Assembly (NCBI GenBank): GCA_041398745.1
Contig: JAWKUB010000006.1
Location: 620,001-684,000, forward strand
Direction: 5' to 3'
Origin: JACKHO01 sp041398745
GTDB lineage: Bacteria > Planctomycetota > Planctomycetia > Planctomycetales > Planctomycetaceae
DNA: 64,000 nt
Shown here: in pieces, positions 1 through 8,773 of the stretch
Numbering within the stretch: position 1 is the first letter of the stretch
How the letters are laid out: each line of letters opens with the position of its first letter
Notes under the pieces: model-generated
Databases searched by the model: none
What the model was told of the DNA's origin: nothing
Seen by the model: only the letters and a program-made list of their open reading frames with translations
Position numbers and translations under genes: made by a program

Positions 1-738
1 CCCCTCGCTCCCGCTGATCCCAATCCGCAGCCAGCACCCACACTGAGCCCAGTGTTTCCCACTGATCCCGCACCAGCCCCTGCCGAAAGTCTGTTGCCGG
101 AACCACAAGTGCAAACGCCGCTGACGCCGCCAGCTGAGACTTATCAGCCGACACCGGTCAATACGCCACCGGCTCGCAATTTTGAACCAGCACCGCTGGA
201 AAACACACAACGTCCGTTGCTGTCACCGACACCCGCATCACGCATTAGCGTACAGGAACCGTCAGTTCCTGCGGAGCAGGTGTACAAAGTGCAGTCGGGC
301 GATAATTACTGGACGATTTCGAAAGGGTTCTACGGAACGGGTCGCTACTTCGGTGCTTTGGCGGAATACAACAAGCACCGCATTCCGACTCCCGAAAAAA
401 TGAAACCCGGCATGTTTGTCCTCATTCCCGACGCCAGCGTCCTGCATCAGCGCTTTCCGAAACTGGCCGGCCCCGATCCCTCCAAGCCCAAAATGGAACT
501 TCCCTCAGGATTCTTCCTCGACGCTCAGGGACATCCCTCCTTCCGCGTTGGCGAGGGGGACACGCTGGGTGGAATCGCTCAAATACACCTTGGTCGGGTT
601 ACGCGGGCTGAGCAAGTTTACCTGATGAACAAGGACCGCATTCGAGACCCCAATAACCTCAAAATCGGTACGGTTTTGCGTCTCCCAGTGGATGCCGCTC
701 AAGTCGGATTCGCTCCAGGTGAGGCCGTTTACCGATAA
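1..738 (+). CDS. LysM-domain protein, 5' partial
   Basis: The frame is open to the left edge, so the gene starts upstream; the GTG at 52 is not a convincing start. The visible N-terminal third is a Pro/Ala-rich low-complexity linker. Two LysM modules follow: one around YKVQSGDNYWTISKGFYG and one around FRVGEGDTLGGIAQIHLG, each ending in the typical LIPDA or LRLPVD strand. LysM domains bind N-acetylglucosamine-containing polymers such as peptidoglycan, so a cell-envelope location is likely. It lies just upstream of an FtsL/FtsI pair with a strong hairpin terminator between, which fits a cell-wall neighbourhood but a separate transcript. The exact role is unknown. Confidence 0.85.
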   Translation, partial: PLAPADPNPQPAPTLSPVFPTDPAPAPAESLLPEPQVQTPLTPPAETYQPTPVNTPPARNFEPAPLENTQRPLLSPTPASRISVQEPSVPAEQVYKVQSGDNYWTISKGFYGTGRYFGALAEYNKHRIPTPEKMKPGMFVLIPDASVLHQRFPKLAGPDPSKPKMELPSGFFLDAQGHPSFRVGEGDTLGGIAQIHLGRVTRAEQVYLMNKDRIRDPNNLKIGTVLRLPVDAAQVGFAPGEAVYR

Positions 739-786
739 ACGAGCTATCACCTTCCGTTTCCGTACTCGCGAAGTTGAGTTTTGGCA

Positions 787-828
787 TGAGGCCGTGCGTT
801 CCCAGGAACGTTCGGCCTCATCTTTTTT
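787..828 (+). terminator. Intrinsic terminator after the LysM gene
   Basis: Perfect 8-bp stem TGAGGCCG/CGGCCTCA (787-794 with 813-820) followed by ATCTTTTTT. It lies 50 bp after the LysM stop and directly before the FtsL-like start. Confidence 0.85.
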
Positions 829-836
829 GGTGTCCC

Positions 837-1067
837 ATGTTATTTCGCTTTCTCGCAGCCCTGGTTCTGGTAACAGCCGTCGCGCTGACCAGTGTGGCCA
901 TTCAGAAACGAAACCTGGCACTCAAGCGGGACATCAGCCAGCAGCAGTACGAACTGGAACGTTTGCGAGAAGATGAGGCTCGCCTTCGGCTCGAGGTGCA
1001 GCGACTGGAATCACCGCAGCGGCTGCACCAGATTCAGCAGGCGAATCGAGGTGCGGTAACCGAATGA
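837..1067 (+). CDS. FtsL-like small membrane protein
   Basis: 76 residues starting MLFRFLAALVLVTAVAL. It has one N-terminal transmembrane helix followed by a charged Leu-rich heptad coiled coil (residues about 25-60), the architecture of the bitopic divisome protein FtsL. The in-frame upstream ATG at 774 would place start and leader across the terminator hairpin, so 837 is preferred. Its stop overlaps the start of the ftsI-like gene (ATGA), indicating translational coupling, as in division and cell-wall clusters. Identification rests on architecture and position, because FtsL diverges too much for motif recognition. No clear Shine-Dalgarno sequence precedes it. Confidence 0.65.
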   Translation: MLFRFLAALVLVTAVALTSVAIQKRNLALKRDISQQQYELERLREDEARLRLEVQRLESPQRLHQIQQANRGAVTE

Positions 1068-2779
1068 GTACATCGCACAACGAGTCACGTGGTCGGATCC
1101 GCGTCGTGGGTATCGTCATCCTGCTGATGTGGGGAGTTCTTATTGCACGTCTGCTGCATATTCAGTGGTGGCGGCAGGAAGACTTCACGTCCATTGCCAC
1201 ACGGCAACAGGTTAGTTCCGAAACAATTCTCGCGCGACCGGGAGATATCCTGGATCGTCGCGGTCGGTTGCTGGCGACGACCATTGCGGTCCCGAGTTTC
1301 TATGTCGATCCTGCCGCACTCGACAATCCCCACGACTTCGCTGCACAGGTTGCTCCCGCGCTGGGGCTCTCTGCCGAGAAGCTTGCATGGCAAATTCAGG
1401 AGGCGTCAGAGCGTCGTTTTCTGTGGGTCAAACGACGCCTCACTGAGGAAGAACGTCAGGCCATCGAGGCGCTGCAACTTCCGTCACATGCCTGCGGGAT
1501 GAAAGTGGAATACCGCCGACACTACCCGCAGGGAAGTCTGGCGGCACACGTTATTGGCCTCCGCGATGTTGATGGCCAGGGCCGCGGCGGAATAGAGCAG
1601 ACGTTCAGCGAACAGCTACAGGGACACGACGGCAAACGCCGTTTTGTGCGTGACGCCCGAGGCCACGTGCTCGACGTGCTGGAAGAAGTCACTGAGCCGC
1701 CGGTCGATGGTGCGGAAATCACCCTCACGCTCGACGCCGTGATCCAGCTGCGTCTGGAACAACAGCTCGATGCATTGGTGAAGCAGTATTCCCCACGTGG
1801 TGTGTGTGGAATTGTGCTCGATCCCCAACGTGGCGAAATTCTCGCAATGGGGAGCCGGCCAACACTCGATCCCAACCGCCCGCAGGATGCATCGGAGCAG
1901 GCGTGGAAGAATTTGTGCATTTCCGCAGTGTACGAACCGGGGTCCACCTTTAAGCCACTGGTCGTCGCACGGGCACTCGACCTCAAGACCATTCAGCCAT
2001 ACGACAACCTCGATTGTGAACACGGCGCATACCGCATGGGACCGCGAGTGTTGCACGACCATCACCCCTACGGATTCCTCAGCGTCTCTGATGTGCTCGT
2101 CAAATCAAGCAACATTGGGATGGCCAAAATTGGGGAGAGCCTGGGGAATGAAGAGTTGTATCGACTGGCTCTCGACTACGGATTCGGGCAACCGACCGGC
2201 GTCGAGCTACCTGGCGAGTTGACTGGATTATTGCGCCCGTACGCCTCATGGAACCAATACTCGACGGGATCAATTCCCATGGGGCAGGAACTCGCTGCCA
2301 CGCCGCTGCAAATGATTACCGCCCATGCCGTACTCGCAAACGGTGGTCGTCGGATTACACCGCATTTACTCAAGAGTGCTGGCACACCGCAGCCGCAGCA
2401 CGTGGTGGTTTCGCAGGTTGTCTCGCCCCAGAATGCCCGCTGGATTGTGCAGGGCCCTCTTCATGATGTCGTTGAACGCGGAACGGGCACGAAAGCGAAA
2501 ATCGAAGGAATTGAAGTGTTCGGCAAGACGGGCACGGCCCAGAAGTATGATACCGCCGCACGGGAATACTCTCATTCGAAACACGTCTGCTCATTCATCT
2601 GCGGCGCACCAGCGAATGATCCTCAGGTTCTGGTGCTGATTACCGTCGACGAGCCAAAGGGCGGCAACGCCGGCGGCACAGTAGCCGCCCCCATCGCAGC
2701 GAATGTCCTCAAAGAGTCACTGCAGTATCTGAGACCGCATCAGTTCGCCCAGCAACTAAACGACACCTCTGCCAATTGA
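1064..2779 (+). CDS. ftsI: Peptidoglycan transpeptidase, class B PBP (FtsI/PBP2-like)
   Basis: 571 residues. An N-terminal membrane anchor (about 13-35) is followed by the PBP dimerisation domain and a transpeptidase domain. All three active-site motifs are visible: STFK with catalytic Ser294, SSN at 348-350 and KTG at 488-490. It would cross-link septal peptidoglycan in the periplasm, and the coupled upstream FtsL-like gene supports a division role. No C-terminal PASTA repeats are seen. The gene is intact. It is notable because planctomycetes were once thought to lack peptidoglycan. The symbol is inferred from family and context; a Spo VD/PBP2 assignment cannot be excluded. Confidence 0.88.
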   Translation: MSTSHNESRGRIRVVGIVILLMWGVLIARLLHIQWWRQEDFTSIATRQQVSSETILARPGDILDRRGRLLATTIAVPSFYVDPAALDNPHDFAAQVAPALGLSAEKLAWQIQEASERRFLWVKRRLTEEERQAIEALQLPSHACGMKVEYRRHYPQGSLAAHVIGLRDVDGQGRGGIEQTFSEQLQGHDGKRRFVRDARGHVLDVLEEVTEPPVDGAEITLTLDAVIQLRLEQQLDALVKQYSPRGVCGIVLDPQRGEILAMGSRPTLDPNRPQDASEQAWKNLCISAVYEPGSTFKPLVVARALDLKTIQPYDNLDCEHGAYRMGPRVLHDHHPYGFLSVSDVLVKSSNIGMAKIGESLGNEELYRLALDYGFGQPTGVELPGELTGLLRPYASWNQYSTGSIPMGQELAATPLQMITAHAVLANGGRRITPHLLKSAGTPQPQHVVVSQVVSPQNARWIVQGPLHDVVERGTGTKAKIEGIEVFGKTGTAQKYDTAAREYSHSKHVCSFICGAPANDPQVLVLITVDEPKGGNAGGTVAAPIAANVLKESLQYLRPHQFAQQLNDTSAN

Positions 2780-2784
2780 ATTTG

Positions 2785-5700
2785 TCATTGCTCGACGGTG
2801 TTTTCACTAGTTCCTCCAAAGGCAACCGGTGGGGTACGTCGCATAAGGAAGCTGAAGAGGTGTCGAACTTCTTCGTCGGTCAGTTTCTGCATGAGACCAT
2901 CGGGCATAATGGACGTCGGCATGGCCTGCAGGACTTCGATTTCCGATTTATTAACAGTGGTCACTTCGTTGTTCGCACCACGAAGAGAAACCACTGCAGA
3001 CGTTTGATCGACGATGAGTCCCGTCAGAATGCGACCGTCATTCATGGCGATTTGATACTGTGTGAACTCTTCCCGAATCGCCGCCGAAGGGTCGACCATC
3101 GCCAGCAACATGAAGTCGAGGTTGGTCCGTTCGTAGCCAGTCAGGTTCGGCCCGGTCTGTCCGCCTTCGTTGAAGAGCGTGTGACATACGCCGCAATGTT
3201 TCTTGAACACCTGCTGTCCAATGACGGGGTCTGGTGTGGGTTCCTGCGATGATTTCAACAGTTCAGCAATGCGGGCAATTTGCTGACGCTTTTCTTCCGG
3301 CGTCGAGCGGGTTTTGCCCCAGTATTCGTTCAAAAGAGTCTGAATCGCCTCGTCCTGATGCAGCCGCATTTGCTGCACGATATCGAGCGGAATGGCATTC
3401 GACTTAATGCGGAATTCCTGAATTTCCTTCAGCAGTTGCTTCGTCCACTCCGGACGACTCGCCAGCACCTGCAGAGCAATTCCGCGGAGGTTATGTTCCT
3501 CAGTAATGGTCGACTGCCAGCGACTGCAAATGGTCGCTCCAATGCCGGGATCATCAAAATTCATCAGTGTGGCAAGTGCTGTTCGCTGAATGCCGGGAGA
3601 CGGCGACGAGAGCAGTCCCAACAGCGTCGGCACAGATTCCTTGCGTTTCAATTCGCCCAGAACTTTCATGTAGGCAACGCGCTGTGCGGGGTTGGCGGAA
3701 TTCTGTTTAATAACAGCGAGCGCCTGCTGCACTGCTTTTTCATCTCCAAGTTTCATGCTGAGAATGAGGTCCGAATTCCCAATCGACTCGCGGTACTTCT
3801 TAATGGGCTGGGCGAGTTGCTCGGGCAAATCAGTAATAGAATGTCCCTCGTATGCTTCCAGGAATCCTTGCATAAGTAGTTCGGAGTCCTCAGGAGTCGG
3901 GGCGAGCTCCAGCAGCCGGGCACAGGCCATGAGACTGTCCTGCCGCTGCTGTTTCGAAGAAGCATCTTCGCCGTGCTCTTCCGCGACCAGTGACTCCAGT
4001 GCGAAGCGCTGCATGAGACGTTTCAGAAGAATTTGCTGACTGAGTGTTGAGCGCCACAGAGGATCGGCTTCCCACATTGTGAACAAATCATTCCGCGGAG
4101 ACTCCTGTGAACGGGCTGCTTCGGGGATGGCAACCGCCAACTGCTGGCTGATCTGAGCTGGATTGGCAGCACATTGCGCTTCCACGGCCCACCAGACCAG
4201 CAGCGGGATGTGAGGGTCATTCATCAAATCATCCCGCTGCACGAGCGACGGCAGAATGTTTACAGCCTGTGGTGCTGGCAGTCGCTTAACTGTGGATGCA
4301 AGCTGCGACAATACATCGACACTCTTCTCCGACGCGGCCATGTGTCCCATGGTCGAAATCATTTGCGGAGTCGCACTGCGGCGATCACCAATGAGTCGCA
4401 ATGCCCAGCGGCGCACGTCCGCAGTCTGATGCGAAAGCAGACTTTCCAACTGCGCGTCGTCCAGGACATGCAGCAGATTCAGTACCCACATTGCTTCCAG
4501 AACGGGACCTTCTCCGCCTGGATTGGAAACGAACTGCTGCATTTTCTCGATGAGCTGGTCACGTGCCAGGTGCTTCTTGCCAAAATGACGTTCCGCCAGC
4601 ACGCGAACCGCCGCATGCCGGCGCCATTTGTTGGGAGCACTCAACGCGGTGATGAGTTCCGCGTCAGTCAGCTTAGTCAGGTCGTGTGTCCCTGAGCCAT
4701 CGTTACTATTGGCCTTGGGCAGAATGCGGTAAATGCGACCGCTGGTCTTGTGCCAGTTATCACGGGGGTCAACATGCGTCAGCCGTGTGTCATACCAGTC
4801 GGCAAGGTACACGGCACCTTCAGGACCGACTTTCAAATCGACCGGGCGGAACCACTGATCCGGCGTGGTGACAACCGGCGGCATGTCTTCTGTGCGATAC
4901 GTTGATCCTTCATGCATGAGCTGGCTGGCCCACACGCGGTTATGCAGTGCGTTCGCGGCAATGACGGTGTGGTGGTATCGCTCTGGAAGTAGCCCCCCTT
5001 CATAAATGGCAAACGTCTGCGCGAACCGGTCCGTGTCTCCCTTGTGCGGCATATGTTCGAAATAACCGAACGCAAACGGATTCGTCAGCGGGCCATGCTT
5101 GCCCCAGTTCTTGGTTCCGTACGATCCCTGCGGATAAAACATCCCGCGGGTGTTGCCATGATTTGTGCCCGAGAACACGCGTCCCTCGATGTCGAATTCC
5201 GTCGAGAAGGTATTCCCGCCCCCTTCCGCGTAGATTTCAAAGACCTCGGTGTCGGGATGATACCGCCAAATGCACTGCCCTTCGTATTGCACGTTCTTGT
5301 TCACCGCCGAGGAGACATTCCCCGTCGTGGTTGATCCATTGGCTGCGTAAATCCAGCCATCAGGTCCCCAGCGCATGCTGTTGGTGACCGAGTGGGTGTC
5401 TTCCAGTCCGAAGCCTGAGAGTTTGACAATGGGATCACCGTCCGGGATGGCGTCATCATTTGCGTCGGGATAGAACAGCAAGTACGGCGGATTCAGCACC
5501 CAAATCCCGCCATGCCCGGCAATGACCGCAGAGGTAATGTTGAGTCCTTCAATGACGTCACGGTGCGTGTCGTATTTTCCGTCGCCGTTGGTGTCTTCAA
5601 AGACCGTGATTTTGTCCTTCCCTTTCACACCACGTGGCGGCGGTTCGGGAACTTTGTCAAACACGGCGCGCAAGTGCTGATCGTAATGAATGACCTTCAG

Positions 5701-6051
5701 CCCCGCCGGGAAAGGATACTGGCGATACTGCACCACCCACATGCGGCCACGATGGTCGAAGTGCATAAACAGCGGCTGCTCGACCACAGGCTCTGCGGCA
5801 ACCAGCTCGATTTGCAAATCTTCGGGCAACTCAAACTGCGTTACCGCCTCAGCAGCGGGAGTGGGCGAACTGTCATCACCGACGGCACCTCGTCCGGGAA
5901 ATGTCCGCAGAATGCGTTCCACCTCTTCATTGCCAGCGACGTCGGGGTTAATCCGGTCACGCGAAGAGCCAGGGTCATCTGCAAGGACAACCGTCCCATG
6001 AAACGCAAGAAACGACCATCCCATTAAAGCCCAGGCGAGAACGAACCGCAT
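2785..6051 (-). CDS. PVC-type secreted dehydrogenase with HEAT repeats and cytochrome c domain
   Basis: 1088 residues from the chosen start at 6051, which gives a signal peptide (MRFVLAWALMGWSFLAFHG) and follows a GGAGAC ribosome site; the in-frame ATG 93 bp upstream has neither. The N-terminal half is a beta-propeller-like dehydrogenase domain (GHGGIWVLNPPYLLFYPD, MRWGPDGWIY), the middle is HEAT/ARM-like helices, and the C-terminus is a cytochrome c domain with heme motif CGVCH followed by GPNLTG. This composite is characteristic of Planctomycetota and Verrucomicrobiota. It probably oxidises a sugar-like substrate outside the cytoplasm and passes electrons to the heme. The substrate cannot be predicted. 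The gene is convergent with ftsI, with only a few bases between the stops. Confidence 0.85.
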   Translation of the reverse strand: MRFVLAWALMGWSFLAFHGTVVLADDPGSSRDRINPDVAGNEEVERILRTFPGRGAVGDDSSPTPAAEAVTQFELPEDLQIELVAAEPVVEQPLFMHFDHRGRMWVVQYRQYPFPAGLKVIHYDQHLRAVFDKVPEPPPRGVKGKDKITVFEDTNGDGKYDTHRDVIEGLNITSAVIAGHGGIWVLNPPYLLFYPDANDDAIPDGDPIVKLSGFGLEDTHSVTNSMRWGPDGWIYAANGSTTTGNVSSAVNKNVQYEGQCIWRYHPDTEVFEIYAEGGGNTFSTEFDIEGRVFSGTNHGNTRGMFYPQGSYGTKNWGKHGPLTNPFAFGYFEHMPHKGDTDRFAQTFAIYEGGLLPERYHHTVIAANALHNRVWASQLMHEGSTYRTEDMPPVVTTPDQWFRPVDLKVGPEGAVYLADWYDTRLTHVDPRDNWHKTSGRIYRILPKANSNDGSGTHDLTKLTDAELITALSAPNKWRRHAAVRVLAERHFGKKHLARDQLIEKMQQFVSNPGGEGPVLEAMWVLNLLHVLDDAQLESLLSHQTADVRRWALRLIGDRRSATPQMISTMGHMAASEKSVDVLSQLASTVKRLPAPQAVNILPSLVQRDDLMNDPHIPLLVWWAVEAQCAANPAQISQQLAVAIPEAARSQESPRNDLFTMWEADPLWRSTLSQQILLKRLMQRFALESLVAEEHGEDASSKQQRQDSLMACARLLELAPTPEDSELLMQGFLEAYEGHSITDLPEQLAQPIKKYRESIGNSDLILSMKLGDEKAVQQALAVIKQNSANPAQRVAYMKVLGELKRKESVPTLLGLLSSPSPGIQRTALATLMNFDDPGIGATICSRWQSTITEEHNLRGIALQVLASRPEWTKQLLKEIQEFRIKSNAIPLDIVQQMRLHQDEAIQTLLNEYWGKTRSTPEEKRQQIARIAELLKSSQEPTPDPVIGQQVFKKHCGVCHTLFNEGGQTGPNLTGYERTNLDFMLLAMVDPSAAIREEFTQYQIAMNDGRILTGLIVDQTSAVVSLRGANNEVTTVNKSEIEVLQAMPTSIMPDGLMQKLTDEEVRHLFSFLMRRTPPVAFGGTSENTVEQ

Positions 6052-6317
6052 GTGTGTCTCCAGTTGTGAATGATGTCGGACACAATGGTAGTGAGAATGT
6101 TGCAACTTGTCGTCGCAGGAGGGCCAACTTGGGCCACAAGGCATGGAACGGGTAATGCCTCTCTCATCTGTTTCGCACGGGCGTTTTTTGCTCTACTGAA
6201 AGCCTGCGATACGATAGACTCGATTCCACCAGCAGATGAGTACAACTCAACTCTGACATCCCTAATGGTAGATCGAATTTCCCGCCGGCTTTGCCGTGCC
6301 TGATTGTGAGGCCCCAA

Positions 6318-6866
6318 ATGAAACTCTCTTCTCTGACTGTTCTGGCTGCACTCCTCTTAACCGCTGGCGCCATCGCGGACGACAATTCGCCCATTCACAT
6401 CGATGAATTGAATCGCCGCCCTGTCATTGGAAGACTTGGCGTACCTCTCGGGAAACCAGTCGTCATCCAGGCCAAAATCATCGACGGAAGTGAGATCGGC
6501 CCGAAAAGCTACGACGAGACTTACCTGCTCGAAGTCTCGCACGTCGATGGAGTGCGACTCGACACTCCTGTACTCATGGAATTCTACACTCCTGGCTACG
6601 TGCGGGTAAAACTCCCGCACAATGCCTTCGGGCTCTACGAGCAGGTATATGGAAAAGCTGCCAGTAGATTGGACTCCACACAAACTGCGGACCTTGAAAA
6701 GGGGTATGTCGGCAGAACCGTTCGTGTCGTCGCGTACGAGACAGGCTCCTTCCACGGACTTCCGCGTGACCTGCCAAATGATGTCCCCATCCCGCAAAGC
6801 ACAAGCTTTCATTTCTCGACATCGCTCGTTGTCGTCGCTGATCGTAGTCAACGAAAAGGACAATAA
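6318..6866 (+). CDS. Secreted protein of unknown function
   Basis: 182 residues beginning MKLSSLTVLAALLLTAGAIA, a clear signal peptide with an Ala-x-Ala-like cleavage site near residue 19. The mature part is beta-rich (KPVVIQAKIIDG, TYLLEVSHVDGV) with no cysteines and no motif I recognise. The start at 6318 is preferred over the ATG at 6291, which would put nine residues before the signal peptide. It is transcribed divergently from the dehydrogenase gene and is the last intact chromosomal gene before the mobile-element zone. Confidence 0.7.
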   Translation: MKLSSLTVLAALLLTAGAIADDNSPIHIDELNRRPVIGRLGVPLGKPVVIQAKIIDGSEIGPKSYDETYLLEVSHVDGVRLDTPVLMEFYTPGYVRVKLPHNAFGLYEQVYGKAASRLDSTQTADLEKGYVGRTVRVVAYETGSFHGLPRDLPNDVPIPQSTSFHFSTSLVVVADRSQRKGQ

Positions 6867-7022
6867 TTCCCATGCGTCGTGTCTGTCCTTCTGGCCGGAC
6901 TGTTGCTCTATTCGACGCGATATGAGAATTGAGCGAGGAGCATCGACACCGAAATTCAGTAGCAATGATTTCACATAGAGCGTCTGACCGTACGGCAACT
7001 CGGTGAAGTCGCCCCAGAGATG

Positions 7023-7326
7023 TCATGGCGATATGTCGGGAGGTGACGAGCGAAAGGCAGGAAAAGAATTGATTGCATCTGCCTCGAACCTGCCGATGCC
7101 GCAGTTTTTGGACCCTACGACGACTGAGTCAGCATTGCGGCGACGCACCAGAAACGACCTTTCAAACACCATCACTGTCTTTTGATCATCCTTAAAACCC
7201 GTAGTTTCAACCGTTACGATTCCGTTTTCCGGGCGGGACTTCGAAACGCGGCACGACAGAACTTTGCGTCGAGCATAAAGCGTATCACTGACAAAAACTG
7301 GATCGGTCAATCGCACCTTATCCTGG
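7023..7326 (-). pseudogene. MaoC-family dehydratase, C-terminal fragment
   Basis: The minus-strand reading frame gives DPVFVSDTLYARRKVLS, then SKSRPENGIVTVETTGF and VMVFERSFLV, which match the C-terminal half of MaoC-like (R)-specific enoyl-CoA hydratase or dehydratase domains. Homologous sequence stops abruptly at about 7326, exactly where the end of an IS3-type element begins, so the 5' half has been removed. About 98 residues remain, versus about 150 in a full domain. Normally such proteins hydrate enoyl-CoA thioesters; this remnant lacks the N-terminal part and is unlikely to work. Confidence 0.65.
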
Positions 7327-7329
7327 ACT

Positions 7330-7690
7330 TACCCACGAATAGTGGGCGCTGGGTTAAGTTTATGCGGCCTGTTCGAAATTCAGCGGGGACTGGTAGTCCA
7401 GTGCTGAGTGTCGGCGGACGCGGTTATAGAAGACTTCGATGTAATCGAACGGGCTTTGCCCTGGCTGTTTCCCGTGTTTTGTAATGCTCGTGGTGTACGA
7501 GTTCTTTCTTCAGGGTAGCGAAGAACGATTCCATGGGCGCATTGTCCCAGCAATTGGCTTTCCGGCTCATCGAGCAGGTGATGCCCTGCCTGGCCAGCAG
7601 TTGCTGGTAGTGTTCGCTGGCGTACTGCACGCCTCGATCGGAATGGGCCACGAGTCCAGTTCCTGACTTCCGTACGATCGGCGATTTCCG
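7330..7690 (-). pseudogene. IS3-family transposase OrfB, 3' fragment
   Basis: The minus-strand protein contains LVAHSDRGVQYASEHYQQLL and CWDNAPMESFFATLKKELVH, the second Asp and the Glu of the DDE catalytic triad of IS3-type OrfB. A single-base shift then leads to a frame ending in FEQAA with the stop at about 7360. The IS terminus (TGGACTTACCCAC on the plus strand) abuts the truncated MaoC gene. The 5' part of OrfB and all of OrfA are missing because the sequence joins an IS1182-like fragment at about 7690. Confidence 0.75.
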
Positions 7691-8395
7691 GAAGGACAAC
7701 CTTCAGCAGATGCACTCGCTGTTCGTGCAAACGCTGCAGGCACATGCCGATACGATGGAGGCCGAAGGTCGCTCACATCGCACCAACCCGGACGATGCCG
7801 TTCCTGATGCGAAAGCTCAGCGAAACTTCACCGACCCTGAATCGAAGATCATAAAGACTTCGAACAAGGGTTTCGACCAGTGTGACAACGCACAAATTGT
7901 CGTGAGCGAAGACCAGATCATCCTGGCTGCGGATGTGACGAATCAGTCGAATGACGTGCGTCAGGTGACATCGATGGTTGAACAGATGAAGTCGAACGTG
8001 AAAGCCGTGGGCGTCACAGGAAAGACGAAAGACTTTCTGGCCGATGCCGGTTACTTCAGCGAAGACAACGTGAACACTGTCACCAGCGCGAAGATGAATG
8101 CGTTCATTGCAACGCAGCGACTGAAACACAACGAACAGATTCCGCCATGCCCGAAAGGCCGCATCCCGGCTTACCTGACAGCAAAACAGCGAGTGGCTCG
8201 CAGGCTGCGAACTCGGAAAGGCCGGGCGACGTACTCGAAACGCAAGTGGATGGTGGAGCCGGTATTCGGCCGGACCAAAGCGTGTCGCGGCTTCCGTCAG
8301 TTCCTCCTCCGAAGTTTGAAGAAGATGTAGGGTGAGTGGACGATGGTCTGCCTCACGCACAACCTACTGAAGGCCTTCCAGGCCAGGTGCGCCTG
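7690..8395 (+). pseudogene. IS1182-like DDE transposase, truncated and stopped
   Basis: The translation carries DPESKIIKTSNKGFDQCDNA, ADVTNQSNDVRQV, FLADAGYFSEDNV, TKACRGFRQFLLRSL and, after an in-frame TAG at about 8328, CLTHNLLKAFQA. These are landmarks of the DDE domain of IS1182/IS5-superfamily transposases. The N-terminal domain is absent and the 5' end is fused to the IS3 fragment. The stop codon replaces the residue expected after LKKM. The final stop is near 8395. It is non-functional as read. Confidence 0.75.
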
Positions 8396-8439
8396 AAAAC
8401 AGCCACCGACCACGGTCGCGCGAAGAATCAACCATATTC

Positions 8440-8762
8440 CAACATGCCGACGTACTCGGACAGGCTCCTGCGCGGTGACCAGTTTGTCACGTGATCAGGT
8501 TGATGCCGCAACACTGCTCAAGCCATGGCGTGGTCGCTGGGACATCGAAAACCGCCTCTTCTGGGTCCGCGACGTCGTCTTTAAAGAAGACCTCTCCCGC
8601 ATCCGCAGCGGCACGGCTTATACCGCAATGAGCACTTTTCGAAACGCCGGAATTACCCTGCTGCGAGCCCTCAAAGTCCCCAATCTCACCGCAGCCCTCC
8701 GAGAAAACGCCCTCAAACTCAACGTCCTTCTGCACAGACTCAACATTGTGAACAAAACGTGA
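8440..8762 (+). pseudogene. ISAs1-like transposase, C-terminal fragment
   Basis: The reading frame gives LSRDQVDAATLLKPWRGRWD, IENRLFWVRDVVFKEDLSRI and TFRNAGITLLRALKVPN. The 'HWxIEN-LHWVRDVxFxED' block is diagnostic of the C-terminal part of ISAs1-family transposases. About 100 residues remain of the usual 350-400; everything upstream is missing. Its downstream terminus is where the ISKra4-like element inserted. Confidence 0.75.
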
Positions 8763-8773
8763 GCCCTGGCTAT
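8763..8773 (+). repeat. Target-site duplication, left copy
   Basis: GCCCTGGCTAT immediately left of the ISKra4-like inverted repeat; identical to 10226-10236. Confidence 0.8.

Noticed and set aside
3280..6027. Plus-strand frames up to 199 codons
   Set aside because: Antisense to the intact PVC dehydrogenase gene with clear HEAT and CxxCH motifs.
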